Shown here one piece after another: positions 18,195 through 27,298 of a stretch of DNA of 64,000 nt (within the stretch, counting starts at the first letter, position 1; each line of letters starts with the position of its first letter). The stretch spans positions 40,523 to 104,522 of the forward strand of contig NZ_CABQHJ010000003.1 in assembly GCF_902463975.1 (NCBI RefSeq). Direction: 5' to 3'. The notes beneath the pieces were generated by a model, which ran no database searches, was not told where the DNA came from, and worked only from the letters and a program-made list of their open reading frames with translations. The position numbers were made by a program, and so were the translations under genes. The DNA is from Phascolarctobacterium_A sp902463975 (lineage in GTDB: Bacteria; Bacillota; Negativicutes; Acidaminococcales; Acidaminococcaceae).

Positions 18195-18230
18195 CAAAAA
18201 AGCTGCCGCAGTCTTCGCTGCAGCAGCTCA
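18195..18230 (-). terminator. Terminator after DAHP synthase
   Basis: On the minus strand AGCTGCTGCAGCG pairs imperfectly with CTGCGGCAGCT, followed by TTTTTT. Confidence 0.85.
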
Positions 18231-18241
18231 TACTTATCAGT

Positions 18242-19276
18242 TTACAGTTCTTCCGCCAGGTCAAGCAGCAATCTTTCCGTTTTTTCCCAGCCCAGGCAGG
18301 GGTCGGTAATAGATTTGCCGTAAACGCCGTCATGCACGCCCTGAGCACCGTCCTCGATATAGCTTTCAATCATCAGGCCCTTGACGATTCTGTTGATGTC
18401 CGCGTTCAGCTTACGGGAATGCACGATATCCTTGGCAATGCGGATTTGCTCCAGATATTTTTTGCCGGAGTTAGCGTGGTTGGTATCCACAATAATTGCC
18501 GGATTCTGCAGCTGACGTTCTGCGTACATATCAATAACGATTTTCAGCACCTCATAATGGTAGTTGGGGAAGCTGTTGCCAATGGGATCAACATAACCGC
18601 GCAGAATAGAATGCGCCAGCGGATTGCCCTTGGTGCGCACCTCCCAGCCACGGAAAAGGAATTCCTGCTCATGCTGCGCTGCCGCCACACTGTTGAGCAT
18701 AACAGACAAATCGCCGCTGGTAGGATTCTTCATGCCAACGGGAATGCCTACGCCGCTGGCAATCATACGGTGGAGCTGGTCCTCACTGGAGCGTGCGCCG
18801 ACTGCGGCATAGCTCAGCAAATCCGACAGATAGCGGAAAACCTCGGGATAGAGAATTTCCTCGGCGCCGGTCAGGCCTGTTTCTTCTACCACGCGCACGT
18901 TCATTTTACGGATAGCGATAATACCGCCCAGCATATCCTCCTCACCCTCGGGAGAAGGCTGGTGCAGCATCCCCTTGTAGCCTACGCCGATAGTACGCGG
19001 CTTGTTGGTGTACAGACGCGGTACGATAAAAATTTTATCCTGTACCTTTTCCTGCAGCCTGGCCAGACGATAAACATAGTCCAACACAGCGTCCTCGTTA
19101 TCGCTGGAGCAAGGCCCGATAACCAGCAAAAAGCGGTCATCCTTGCCTGTAAAAATATTCTTTATAGCCTCGTCACGCTGCAGTTTCAGCAGCTTAGAAG
19201 CCTTACTTACCGGATAATCCTCCATTAAGGCCTGCGGCGACGGCAGCACCTTGATAAATTCCATCTGCATGCTCAT
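18242..19276 (-). CDS. aroF: 3-deoxy-7-phosphoheptulonate synthase (DAHP synthase, type I alpha)
   Basis: A 344-residue first enzyme of the shikimate pathway, condensing PEP and erythrose-4-phosphate. Family blocks include FLLVIGPCSSDNEDAVLDY near residue 48, PRLYTNKPRTIGVGYKG near 85, GARSSEDQLHR near 155 and VDTNHANSGK near 258. It is of the AroF/G/H type. The symbol aroF is approximate, since the feedback-controlled isoform cannot be told by eye. The ATG at 19276 follows GGGAG at 8 bases; an in-frame TTG at 19282 is less likely. Confidence 0.94.
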   Translation of the reverse strand: MSMQMEFIKVLPSPQALMEDYPVSKASKLLKLQRDEAIKNIFTGKDDRFLLVIGPCSSDNEDAVLDYVYRLARLQEKVQDKIFIVPRLYTNKPRTIGVGYKGMLHQPSPEGEEDMLGGIIAIRKMNVRVVEETGLTGAEEILYPEVFRYLSDLLSYAAVGARSSEDQLHRMIASGVGIPVGMKNPTSGDLSVMLNSVAAAQHEQEFLFRGWEVRTKGNPLAHSILRGYVDPIGNSFPNYHYEVLKIVIDMYAERQLQNPAIIVDTNHANSGKKYLEQIRIAKDIVHSRKLNADINRIVKGLMIESYIEDGAQGVHDGVYGKSITDPCLGWEKTERLLLDLAEEL

Positions 19277-19403
19277 AAACAATTACTCCCATTAATCAAT
19301 TTGCTGACACCGGCAGATTTTCTGCAACATTCTACCGGTATTAGCAGTGTTAAATTTCCTATATTGTAACACAAACTCTGTTTTTATACAATCATTTACA
19401 ATG

Positions 19404-21680
19404 TTAAATTACACTTACAGGATCAACATTAAAGTAAAGATTAGGCTTTTCCTTGAATTCACTGTTCAACAATACTTCCTTTGTTTCCCTCAAATCCCGC
19501 GCCTTCAACAGCACATTGAAGCGATACAGGTCATAGGCCTTCGCCACCAGTGAGGGAAACGGTCCTGCAATCAGCAAATCCTCCAGTTTGCCTTGCAGCT
19601 TCAAGCTCTGCAGATAAAAGACAACCTGCTGCGCCAATGCCAGGCCTGCGCCCTCATCCTTATCCACCACCTGCAGCTTAAGCATCTGGGCGAACGGCGG
19701 ATAAAAATAATTTTGGCGCTCCTGCAGCTCACGCTTGGCAAAGGTGTCGTAATCCTGCGTCACCGCCAGCTGCAGAATCGGGTTATCCGGATCATAGGTC
19801 TGGAAGATTACATGTCCCGGCCTGTCACCGCGTCCCGCACGCCCCGCTGCCTGCGTCAGCAACGAAAAGGCGCGTTCCGACGCTCTGTAATCCGGTAGAT
19901 GCAGTGTGCTGTCCGCCGCCAGTACTCCCACCAGCGTTACAGTTGGAATATCATGCCCCTTCGCCACCATCTGCGTACCTATCAAAACATTGGCCGCGCC
20001 ACCTGCAAAACGCCGCAAAATATCGGCATGCGCAAACTTCGCCACAGTCGAATCCTGATCCATGCGCAGCACACGCACCTCCGGCAGCTGCTGCAGCTGT
20101 TCTTCCGCCTTCTGCGTACCGCTGCCGAAATATTTGATGCGACGGCTGTGGCAGTTTGGGCATTCCTGCGGCAGCGGCATCGTGTTACCGCAGTAATGGC
20201 AGCGCAAATCCTCGTTTTTCTTATGGTAAACCATTGCTACGGCGCAATGCGGACAGGTAATCGTCTGGCCGCAGTCACGGCACATCACAAAGGTAGAATA
20301 GCCACGGCGGTTCAAGAGGACAATCGCCTGCTCCCCCGCCGCCGCCGTCATCACCAGCGCCTGCTGCAGCGCGCGCGACAGCACGCTGAAATTTCGTGCC
20401 TCCAGCTCCTTACGCATATCCACGATCTCAACCTTTGGCAAAGCAGCACCATTAGGACGTGACGTAAGATGCAAATGTGTACATTCGCCCTGCAGTGCCT
20501 TATAATACGTGCATAAATCAGGCGTAGCACTGCCAAGCACCAAAGCTGCGCCGGTCAGGCGGCAGCGGGTGCGGGCAACATCACGCGCATTGTAATGCGG
20601 GCGGTGGTCCTCCTCCTTATAGCTGCCCTCGTGCTCCTCGTCGACAATCACCAGGCCCAGCTTTTCAAACGGAGCGAACACGGCACTGCGCACGCCAATC
20701 AGCACCCTTGCCTTGCCTGTGCGCATGCGGTACCACACGTCGCCTCTTTCGTTTTGTGAAAGCTTACTGTGCGCTACAGCAATTTCGCTGCCGAACCACG
20801 CCTGAAAGCGCTTCACCAGCTGTGCTGTGAGCGCAATTTCCGGCACCAGCATCAGCACCTGCCAGCCTGCATCCACAGCATGAGCCGCCGCGCGCAGATA
20901 AACCTCCGTCTTGCCGCTGCCGGTAATTCCCTGCAACAAGAACGACTGCGCACGCTGTGCATCTATCGCCTGATTAATCTTTGCCGCAGCATCCTGCTGC
21001 TCCGCCGTCAGCTGCAGGCTTTCACCACGCTCCTGCACCGTATTGTAGCTGTTGCGCAGCACACGCTTCTGCACAGCATCTGCCAAACCGTTCTGCGCTA
21101 ATGCGCGCGCCACCGCAGCGCTCACTCCCTGCTGCGCCAGCTCGCTTACGCTCAGCGCTCCCGCAGCCTGCGCCAGCACGCCTAGGGCAGCATGCTGGCC
21201 TTTGGCACGCCTTGCTAATGTTCCATCAACCAACGCCTGCCTTCCTGCTACATTGATGCGGTAAGCCAACACAGTTTTTTCCTGCAAGCGCTCATTATAA
21301 ACATAATAAAGCAAACGTCCCTGCGCATCACGCACGGCACGCCGCTTAATGCTCGATTTTCCCGGCACAAAAAGGCGCATCGCCTCTGCCAGCGAGCACA
21401 TATAATAATCTGCCATCCATTTGGCAGTAGCAAGCATTTCCTTATCAAACCAGGGAGTATCGCCCAAGGCTGCCTCCACAGGCTTCAGCTTACCGCGTAG
21501 CTTCAGGTCAGCAGGCAATGGCACACGCTCCACCACAAAGCCCTCCACCTTCTGGCCACTGAAGGGAACAACTACACGCCAGCCGCTGTCTATAAACTGC
21601 AGCGCTTCCGGCACACTGTAGGTAAACTGACGAAATAGATTTTTTACCGGTAAATTTATCGCAACATTAACAGCAAACAT
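19404..21680 (-). CDS. priA: Primosomal protein N' (PriA helicase)
   Basis: A 758-residue helicase that reloads the replisome at stalled forks. Walker A is GITGSGKTEVYL near residue 265 and the DEEH box is VDEEHEGSYK near 360. The zinc-binding cysteines follow in CRDCGQTITCPHC, CHYCGNTMPLP and CPNCHSR. I chose the ATG at 21680, six bases after AGGAGG; upstream in-frame codons lack a site. In many Firmicutes priA starts the def operon; here it is separated from it by three unrelated genes. Confidence 0.96.
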   Translation of the reverse strand: MFAVNVAINLPVKNLFRQFTYSVPEALQFIDSGWRVVVPFSGQKVEGFVVERVPLPADLKLRGKLKPVEAALGDTPWFDKEMLATAKWMADYYMCSLAEAMRLFVPGKSSIKRRAVRDAQGRLLYYVYNERLQEKTVLAYRINVAGRQALVDGTLARRAKGQHAALGVLAQAAGALSVSELAQQGVSAAVARALAQNGLADAVQKRVLRNSYNTVQERGESLQLTAEQQDAAAKINQAIDAQRAQSFLLQGITGSGKTEVYLRAAAHAVDAGWQVLMLVPEIALTAQLVKRFQAWFGSEIAVAHSKLSQNERGDVWYRMRTGKARVLIGVRSAVFAPFEKLGLVIVDEEHEGSYKEEDHRPHYNARDVARTRCRLTGAALVLGSATPDLCTYYKALQGECTHLHLTSRPNGAALPKVEIVDMRKELEARNFSVLSRALQQALVMTAAAGEQAIVLLNRRGYSTFVMCRDCGQTITCPHCAVAMVYHKKNEDLRCHYCGNTMPLPQECPNCHSRRIKYFGSGTQKAEEQLQQLPEVRVLRMDQDSTVAKFAHADILRRFAGGAANVLIGTQMVAKGHDIPTVTLVGVLAADSTLHLPDYRASERAFSLLTQAAGRAGRGDRPGHVIFQTYDPDNPILQLAVTQDYDTFAKRELQERQNYFYPPFAQMLKLQVVDKDEGAGLALAQQVVFYLQSLKLQGKLEDLLIAGPFPSLVAKAYDLYRFNVLLKARDLRETKEVLLNSEFKEKPNLYFNVDPVSVI

Positions 21681-21796
21681 GGCCAACCTCCTGCAAACAT
21701 ACTTGTAGCTTATTATAACATAAATCAAAGAGAAGATAAAACGTCAAAGCCTCCACAAGCGCAAGCATAAGCAAATTCAAACCATACTCAAAAGCG

Positions 21797-21835
21797 CAAA
21801 ACAGCGCCCCGATAGCCATCGGGACGCTGCGAAAA
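21797..21835 (-). terminator. Terminator after the TIM-barrel gene
   Basis: On the minus strand CAGCGTCCCGAT pairs with ATCGGGGCGCTG around a short loop, followed by TTTT. Confidence 0.85.
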
Positions 21836-21847
21836 ATTCATATTTAT

Positions 21848-22804
21848 TTATCTGGCAACAGAAAGCTGCTGCTGCATCAGCGGAATCATTTCCTCGATAG
21901 TTTCATATGCCAGCTCATGATTTACATACTGCGGCTGAACGCACTGCAGAATCTGCTTAGCTGCCGTGGTAGTAAAAGGCTTATGCTGGTCAATCGCCGC
22001 AATATGACGCCAAATAACTTCCGCACTTGAATCAGCCGGCACCTTGCGTTCAAAGCTGCGCAAATACTTGCCGGAAAGCGAGCAGGAAAGATGCACGCCC
22101 TTAATCAGCTCAGCATACGGACCGAGCTTGTCCACCGTGCGGCAGACAAAATCCGCTGCCTCCGCCTCTGTGCGCAGACGCGGATTCGTATTCATCAGAT
22201 GACCGGTATCAAGCATAATGCCGACGTTTTTGCGCTCAATGCGCTCAAAGAAAAACTTCACCTTGCGCGCATCCGTCAGGCGCAGACCGGGCCACCACAA
22301 ATTCTCAAACAGCACCGTTACATTGGCAGGAATCTCATCCGCCACTGCATTGAAAACATCTGCCGAAGCAGCCAATACCTCACGGTCATCATAATGGAAA
22401 TCAAAGGTAAAGATTGTTTCTGTATCAGCCTCTGCTACATGCCATACCAAATACTCCGGCTTCTGCGAAATAGCAGCGCAGATATTGCGGCGGATAACCG
22501 CCAGCCATTCATCACAGCTCATGGCTGTCTTAAAATATGTCTGGCGTTCGTGAATACTGCGGAACTGCTGCTGCAGGCGTTTAGCCTTTCGCAGCCAGAA
22601 GTCCATCCAGTACGGCCAATAATTCAAATGTGCGCCAAAGGTTAAATCCTTGTAATCAGGGAAAGCTCCCGGCTCTCTGTAAACAAACTGTTCAATACCG
22701 TCGACCCCCAGCTGCTGCACTAAATCAGCCAAGGTCATCCCCTTACGCTTCAGCTCATCTTCATACCAATCAATCGGACAATAGTTAATAAGATGCTTAG
22801 TCAT
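21848..22804 (-). CDS. AP-endonuclease-2-superfamily TIM-barrel protein, candidate cobamide amidohydrolase CbiR
   Basis: A 318-residue protein of the xylose isomerase/AP endonuclease 2 barrel superfamily. Metal-site segments are visible as VWHVAEADTE, VLFENLWWPG near residue 185, IMLDTGHLMN near 220 and KGVHLSCSLS near 263. By fold alone it would be called a sugar-phosphate isomerase. However, it is the only gene behind a cobalamin riboswitch and stands next to a FecCD-type importer. CbiR, described from Akkermansia, is an enzyme of this same superfamily that cleaves the nucleotide loop of cobamides so cells can remodel salvaged ones. I therefore infer a CbiR-like role. The superfamily is clear; the specific function is inference. 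Confidence 0.62.
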   Translation of the reverse strand: MTKHLINYCPIDWYEDELKRKGMTLADLVQQLGVDGIEQFVYREPGAFPDYKDLTFGAHLNYWPYWMDFWLRKAKRLQQQFRSIHERQTYFKTAMSCDEWLAVIRRNICAAISQKPEYLVWHVAEADTETIFTFDFHYDDREVLAASADVFNAVADEIPANVTVLFENLWWPGLRLTDARKVKFFFERIERKNVGIMLDTGHLMNTNPRLRTEAEAADFVCRTVDKLGPYAELIKGVHLSCSLSGKYLRSFERKVPADSSAEVIWRHIAAIDQHKPFTTTAAKQILQCVQPQYVNHELAYETIEEMIPLMQQQLSVAR

Positions 22805-22896
22805 TTCTCACCCTTCTTTGCTACATACTGCACGCTCTTAACGTAAACCTTGCTTCACCTGTGCTACCGGCAAATAGCTTGGAATCCTTGGTTCAT

Positions 22897-22924
22897 AAAA
22901 AAACTGCGGCGGTAACGCTGCAGT
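22897..22924 (-). terminator. Leader terminator (riboswitch expression platform)
   Basis: On the minus strand ACTGCAGCG pairs with CGCCGCAGT around TTAC and is followed by seven Ts. It sits between the cobalamin aptamer and the ATG at 22804, so it is the likely off-state of the riboswitch. Confidence 0.8.
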
Positions 22925-22974
22925 CATAATTTAGCTCACACAAGCAGCACTACTCGAATACTAAAGATGGTTTT

Positions 22975-23150
22975 ACCATCCTTCCTTTCACCTGTACATC
23001 GCAAGCTTGCGGAAAAAACTTTTGGGCATAGGCACTCTGACTAAGCTCATCGCCAGGGCAGCATCTTGTGAGGATATGCGCTGCCAAGCTCACATTACAG
23101 TTGCGGTACAGTACCAGGTTCACACTGGTTTCCCTTCTGCTCAAAACATA
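22975..23150 (-). promoter_or_regulatory. Cobalamin (B12) riboswitch
   Basis: The minus strand carries the adenosylcobalamin aptamer hallmarks in order: GGGAAACCAGTGTGAA with its pairing CCTGGT, the core CCGCAACTGTAA (23106-23095), a long peripheral stem-loop, the AGTCAGAGTGCC box near 23042-23028, and a closing segment with ACAGGTGAAAGG. A transcription terminator follows about 50 bases on. Together they predict that B12 binding stops transcription of the TIM-barrel gene at 21848-22804. Confidence 0.9.
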
Positions 23151-23290
23151 TTAAGTTTTTATTGTCTTGCTTTCTTTATCTGACGAAAGCTGTGTAATAG
23201 TAATATCTACTATTTATAGTATAATTAGTATATCATCAATCAAAAATTTTGGCAAGAGAGATATGAAAATTTTTCCGTATCCATACTGCA

Positions 23291-23331
23291 GAATAATAAA
23301 CTCCCGCAAGCACGATGCTTTCGGGAGTTTG
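23291..23331 (-). terminator. Terminator of the ABC importer operon
   Basis: AAACTCCCG and CGGGAGTTT arms with an inner AAGCA/TGCTT stem lie just past the ATPase gene on the minus strand. They isolate the downstream riboswitch-controlled gene from this operon. Confidence 0.85.
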
Positions 23332-23392
23332 CATTTGAATATGCACCATAACGCAGACAATGGTTTAGCGACAGTTTTAATAAAACAGGACT

Positions 23393-24202
23393 TTAGCGAC
23401 AGACTGTAATTGGTACAAGGGCGGGAAGCCCATTACTGCACGCAAACTCATCTGCCTGCACGCGGAACACGTCCGCCAGCAGCTTGGACGTAACAATTTC
23501 CTTAGGCTCACCGCTGACTACTAAGCGTCCCGCCTTGATAACGGCAACGTAATCGGCGTACTGAATGGCATGGTTCAAATCATGGATAACCATAACAACA
23601 GTAAGTCCCAGCTCCTTGTTGAGCTTATCAAGCAGCTGCATAACCTCCAGCTGGTGACAGATATCAAGATATGTCGTGGGCTCATCGAGCAGCAGCACCT
23701 GCGGTCTTTGTGCCAGCGCCATTGCTATCCATGCGCGCTGACGCTCGCCGCCGCTCAACGTGTGCAGAAGGCGGTGGCTCATCGACGTCATATTGGTCTG
23801 CTCCAGTGCCCAGGCAACGTGCTGTGCATCATCCTTATCACCGCGCCCTAAGAAGCTACGATGCGGGAAGCGTCCCATTTCAACCAAATCCTGCACCGTC
23901 AAATCCGTAGGCGCAACCGGTGACTGCGTCAAAATCGCCAGGCAGCGGGCAAATTCACGGTGCGACAGGCTATGAATATCCTTGCCCAAAAAGCTAATGC
24001 TGCCCTTGGCGCACGGCAGAATGCGGGCAATCGCCTTCAGCGTTGTGCTTTTGCCGCAGCCGTTGGGGCCGATAATAGCGGTAATCTTACCCTCAGGAAT
24101 TGCCAGCGACAAATCATGGATGATTGTTTTTTTGTTAATTGCTATATCAATATGCGTTGCCTCTAAAACAGCTTTAAAGGGCGCTGCATTATTTTGTGTC
24201 AT
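23393..24202 (-). CDS. ABC transporter ATPase, FecE/BtuD type
   Basis: A 269-residue ATPase powering import of an iron complex, heme or cobalamin. Walker A is GPNGCGKSTTLK near residue 43, the signature is LSGGERQRAWIA near 147, and Walker B is VLLLDEPTTYLD near 167. The spacing and the YLDICHQ segment are typical of the FepC/BtuD class. Its ATG overlaps the permease stop by one base. It is the third gene of the binding protein-permease-ATPase operon. Confidence 0.93.
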   Translation of the reverse strand: MTQNNAAPFKAVLEATHIDIAINKKTIIHDLSLAIPEGKITAIIGPNGCGKSTTLKAIARILPCAKGSISFLGKDIHSLSHREFARCLAILTQSPVAPTDLTVQDLVEMGRFPHRSFLGRGDKDDAQHVAWALEQTNMTSMSHRLLHTLSGGERQRAWIAMALAQRPQVLLLDEPTTYLDICHQLEVMQLLDKLNKELGLTVVMVIHDLNHAIQYADYVAVIKAGRLVVSGEPKEIVTSKLLADVFRVQADEFACSNGLPALVPITVCR

Positions 24203-25224
24203 CAGATTTCCCTCCTTAACAGGAATAAGAAGAAGGGCGCGCCCAAAAAGGCCATAATAATACCAACAGGCAGTTCAATCGGCGCAAAAATTACACGCGC
24301 AAAGGTATCACTGAGCGTAACAATGGCAATGCCCAAAAGTGCGGAGGCAGGCAGCAGAAAGCGGTAGTCGCTGCCTATCAGCAGTCGCGCCGCATGCGGC
24401 ACCACAAGGCCGACAAAGCCCAGCAGGCCAACAACGCTGACAGCGCTGGCTGCGAGCAAAGCTGCAATAGCCGTAAGGATAATGCGCGTTACCTCAACAT
24501 TGACACCAAGACCGCGCGCCATCTCATCACCCAGCTGCAGGATATTCAAATAAGCGGCACTGGCAAGCGCCAGAATCAGGCCGATAACAGCATACGGCAA
24601 AATAATATTTACATGCGGCCAGCTGCGTGCGGCAAGACCGCCTACCATCCACATTAAAGCGCCATGCACTCTGTCACTGTAAAAAATCATCAGGCCGCTG
24701 ATGCCTGCACCCAAAAAGGCAGATACCGCAACACCGGCCAAAATAATACGCACCGGCTTGATGCCGTTTTTCCACGCCAGAATATAAATGCAGACAGCAG
24801 CCAGCATCGCACCGATGAAGGCAACAGGCGTAATCAGATATTCCATCGCCGGGAACAAAATCATAATCACAACACCTGCCAGTCCTGCGCCGGAGCTGAT
24901 GCCGATAATATGCGGGTCTGCCAACGGATTACGCATAATCGCCTGCAGAATCGCACCGGAAAGCGACAGGTTGATGCCGACCAAGGCACCGACGATGGTG
25001 CGCGGCATACGGATGTTCCAAATAATCTGACTGCGCGGATCATCACCGGGATTAAGCAGAATATCGGTAATCTCCTTAATGCTGATAATGCTGGAGCCTT
25101 TTGTTAAGCTCAAAAAGCTGCCCAATAGTGCCAAGAACAAAAATATCACAAGAATAGTAATACGCCATTTAGTACGGCCGATACCAAAATGCTCCGTCTG
25201 CTCTGCAGACTGCTTATTTTCCAT
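24202..25224 (-). CDS. FecCD-family ABC permease
   Basis: A 340-residue integral membrane permease with about ten hydrophobic segments and FecCD landmarks: NIRMPRTIVGALVG near residue 73, GAILQAIMRNPLADPHIIG near 92, and GLVVPHAARLLIG near 278. It pairs with the ATPase downstream and the binding lipoprotein upstream (11-base overlap). The substrate class is iron-siderophore, heme or cobalamin. The neighbouring B12 riboswitch makes cobalamin plausible but does not prove it, since this operon itself has no riboswitch. Confidence 0.93.
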   Translation of the reverse strand: MENKQSAEQTEHFGIGRTKWRITILVIFLFLALLGSFLSLTKGSSIISIKEITDILLNPGDDPRSQIIWNIRMPRTIVGALVGINLSLSGAILQAIMRNPLADPHIIGISSGAGLAGVVIMILFPAMEYLITPVAFIGAMLAAVCIYILAWKNGIKPVRIILAGVAVSAFLGAGISGLMIFYSDRVHGALMWMVGGLAARSWPHVNIILPYAVIGLILALASAAYLNILQLGDEMARGLGVNVEVTRIILTAIAALLAASAVSVVGLLGFVGLVVPHAARLLIGSDYRFLLPASALLGIAIVTLSDTFARVIFAPIELPVGIIMAFLGAPFFLFLLRREI

Positions 25225-26164
25225 TAGTAAAGACCTCCGGATAAACCTGCTGTGCCATAAACTTTACAGCCTCAGGATAGCGCAGGCCGGGGTTAATCAA
25301 AAACAGCTTTTCCGGCAGCACATATACTCTGCCTGCTTTTACAGCCGGCAGACTGTTCCATGCGGGGTTATTTTTAAAGTCGGTGCGCAGACGGTTTTCA
25401 ATTTCCTCAGGCTTACCCATAGAGGTAATAAAGATAATTTCCGGGTTCTGCTCAACCAGTGTTTCCATGCTGTAAGGAGTTTTATTGGATTTTCCCTTGA
25501 GCGCTGCAGCAGCAACGTTTTCAAAGTCCAGGATATCGCTTACACAGCCGGCAATGCTGTGCGAGCCTTCTACCGTAACGGCGCTGGCTGTTGCATGCAT
25601 AATAACGATGCGTTTCTTTTCCTTAGGAATCTTACTGGTAACGGCGGCAACCTGTTTATCAAGCAGATCATTTTCCTTTTGGGCCTTATCCTGCGTACCA
25701 TAAATATCGCCCAAGGTTTTGATTGTACCCTTTACATCCTCAAAGGTTTGGGTATCAAACTCCACTACGTTGATTTTGTTGGATTGCAGCATGGGAATAA
25801 ATTTATCATGCTGATTTTTGCTGGCCAGAACCAGATCAGGCTTCAGGCCGACAAGCGCTTCCATATTAATATTGTAGACCATGCCCACCTCCGGCACAGA
25901 CTTCATAGATTCCGGAATTTTGCCTACCTTGGAGCTGGCGCGACCGACTACGGTGCCGCCGACAGCCTCAATCATACTCAAATATGAAGGGCTGAGGCTT
26001 ACCACTCTTTCAGGCTTTTTGGCAAGCGAAACCTGTCTGCCTGCAGCATCGGTAAGCTGCAGATAAGCCTTGTCACCGCCAGTCTGCGTTCCTACACCGC
26101 CGCAACCGGCAGCAAGCAGCATAGCCGCACATAATAGACCACAAGCAATTTTTTTCAAGATCAT
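25214..26164 (-). CDS. ABC substrate-binding lipoprotein (BtuF/FhuD-like)
   Basis: A 316-residue class III binding protein. The ATG at 26164 follows GAGGTG and opens a lipoprotein signal with MLLAAGC at the lipidation site. The start of the mature fold is LTDAAGRQVSLAKKPERVVS, then SLSPSYLSMIEAVGG and LKPDLVLAS, all typical of Peripla_BP_2. An alternative GTG at 26173 would overlap the ribosome site. It should hand its ligand to the FecCD permease encoded downstream. Confidence 0.9.
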   Translation of the reverse strand: MILKKIACGLLCAAMLLAAGCGGVGTQTGGDKAYLQLTDAAGRQVSLAKKPERVVSLSPSYLSMIEAVGGTVVGRASSKVGKIPESMKSVPEVGMVYNINMEALVGLKPDLVLASKNQHDKFIPMLQSNKINVVEFDTQTFEDVKGTIKTLGDIYGTQDKAQKENDLLDKQVAAVTSKIPKEKKRIVIMHATASAVTVEGSHSIAGCVSDILDFENVAAAALKGKSNKTPYSMETLVEQNPEIIFITSMGKPEEIENRLRTDFKNNPAWNSLPAVKAGRVYVLPEKLFLINPGLRYPEAVKFMAQQVYPEVFTNGK

Positions 26165-26259
26165 GTTAATCACCTCATACTCATCTTACATTACCCAAGC
26201 CCAAGGCTTTGGCAATATATATAACTCTCTGATAAAAAAAGCTTAATAATATCGCCCTC

Positions 26260-26288
26260 ATAATAGCACAAATCAGAAGTGTAGTCAA
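26260..26288 (-). promoter_or_regulatory. Promoter of the ABC importer operon
   Basis: On the minus strand TTGACT and TATTAT are separated by exactly 17 bases, about 95 bases ahead of the binding-protein ATG. The leader between them has no riboswitch core. Confidence 0.75.
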
Positions 26289-26294
26289 TGAAAG

Positions 26295-26323
26295 TTGCTA
26301 AGAAGCGCTCATAATAGTATAAT
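26295..26323 (+). promoter_or_regulatory. Promoter of the DUF896-rluA pair
   Basis: TTGCTA (26295-26300) and TATAAT (26318-26323) are 17 bases apart, about 40 bases ahead of the ATG at 26363. It is back to back with the ABC operon promoter. Confidence 0.75.
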
Positions 26324-26362
26324 AAAATAATAAGCTTGTTATAACAAAGGAGTAGAAATATT

Positions 26363-26560
26363 ATGGAAATCAATGCAATGATTAACCGCATAAATGCATT
26401 AGCCAAAAAGAAAAAAACCTCCGGCCTGACCCCGGAGGAACTGGCAGAGCAAAAGGAGCTGTACAAGGAATATCTGTCCAACATCCGCAGCCAGCTGAAG
26501 GCACAGCTCGATAACATCGAGGTAGTCGACGAGCTGCCGGATAAAAAACAGCTGCACTGA
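26363..26560 (+). CDS. DUF896 (UPF0291/YnzC-like) small protein
   Basis: A 65-residue helical protein. The family pattern is clear: an N-terminal INRINALAKKKKTSGLTPEE followed by EQKELYKEYLSNIRSQLKAQLDNI. Bacillus YnzC and YneF-region relatives are small helix-hairpin proteins tied to the SOS response in some species, but the function is not settled. AAAGGAG precedes the ATG. Its TGA overlaps the ATG of the pseudouridine synthase by one base. Confidence 0.92.
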   Translation: MEINAMINRINALAKKKKTSGLTPEELAEQKELYKEYLSNIRSQLKAQLDNIEVVDELPDKKQLH

Positions 26561-27213
26561 TGGCTGCTATCCTGTCGCCATCCATGCTGGCCTACGAGGA
26601 CGATTTTCTGCTGATTATCGATAAGCCTGCAGGCATGCTGGTACACCCCACCGTCAGCGAGCGAGGCACAACGCTCTACGATTATGTAAAGGCATATTAT
26701 GAAGCCAACGGTATTACCGCCGGTATTCATCCAGTATCACGCTTAGACCGCAACACCTCCGGCCTGGTTATTTTCGCCAAGGAGCCTGTTGTACAGCACT
26801 GGCTGAGCCAGCAGCAGGTTGAAAAAGAATATCTGGCACTGGCCTGCGGACGCTTTGACTGCAGCGAAGGTATTATCGAAGCACCTATTGCCCGCAAGGA
26901 CGGCAGTATCATCGAACGCTGCGTTGATTACGAACGCGGCAAATACGCCAAAACAGCCTATGAGGTTTTAGCAGCCTACAGCAGCTGCACGCTGCTCAAG
27001 GTTCGTCTTTTTACCGGACGCACGCACCAGATACGTGTTCACCTTGCTTCCATCGGGCATCCGCTCGTAAACGACAATCTTTACGGCACTCCCGGCCCCC
27101 AAGCGCGCCATGCGCTGCATGCCTACCGTCTGGCCTTCAAGCATCCGGTAAGCGATGTATTTTTAGAAATTACCCGCGCTTTGCCGGAGGATTTACAGAA
27201 ACTTCTGTACTAA
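26560..27213 (+). CDS. RluA-family RNA pseudouridine synthase
   Basis: A 217-residue enzyme that converts uridine to pseudouridine in rRNA or tRNA. The catalytic block HPVSRLDRNTSGLVIFAKE near residue 57 holds the essential aspartate, and TGRTHQIRVHLASIGHPL near 151 is the second RluA motif. There is no S4 domain, so it is a short form like RluA or TruC. The substrate site cannot be assigned from sequence. It is translationally coupled to the DUF896 gene. Confidence 0.93.
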   Translation: MAAILSPSMLAYEDDFLLIIDKPAGMLVHPTVSERGTTLYDYVKAYYEANGITAGIHPVSRLDRNTSGLVIFAKEPVVQHWLSQQQVEKEYLALACGRFDCSEGIIEAPIARKDGSIIERCVDYERGKYAKTAYEVLAAYSSCTLLKVRLFTGRTHQIRVHLASIGHPLVNDNLYGTPGPQARHALHAYRLAFKHPVSDVFLEITRALPEDLQKLLY

Positions 27214-27298
27214 ATAAGCAGACCATGATATAATTAGTGTATACTAATGTAAAGACAGAGTAGCTGTAAGGCTACCCTGAATAAGGAGGAATAGACAA

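Noticed and set aside
22950..23144. 64-codon frame on the minus strand
   Set aside because: It lies wholly inside the cobalamin riboswitch and has no ribosome site.
23167..23409. 80-codon frame on the plus strand
   Set aside because: It runs through a terminator and the end of the ATPase gene, has no ribosome site and shows no family motif.
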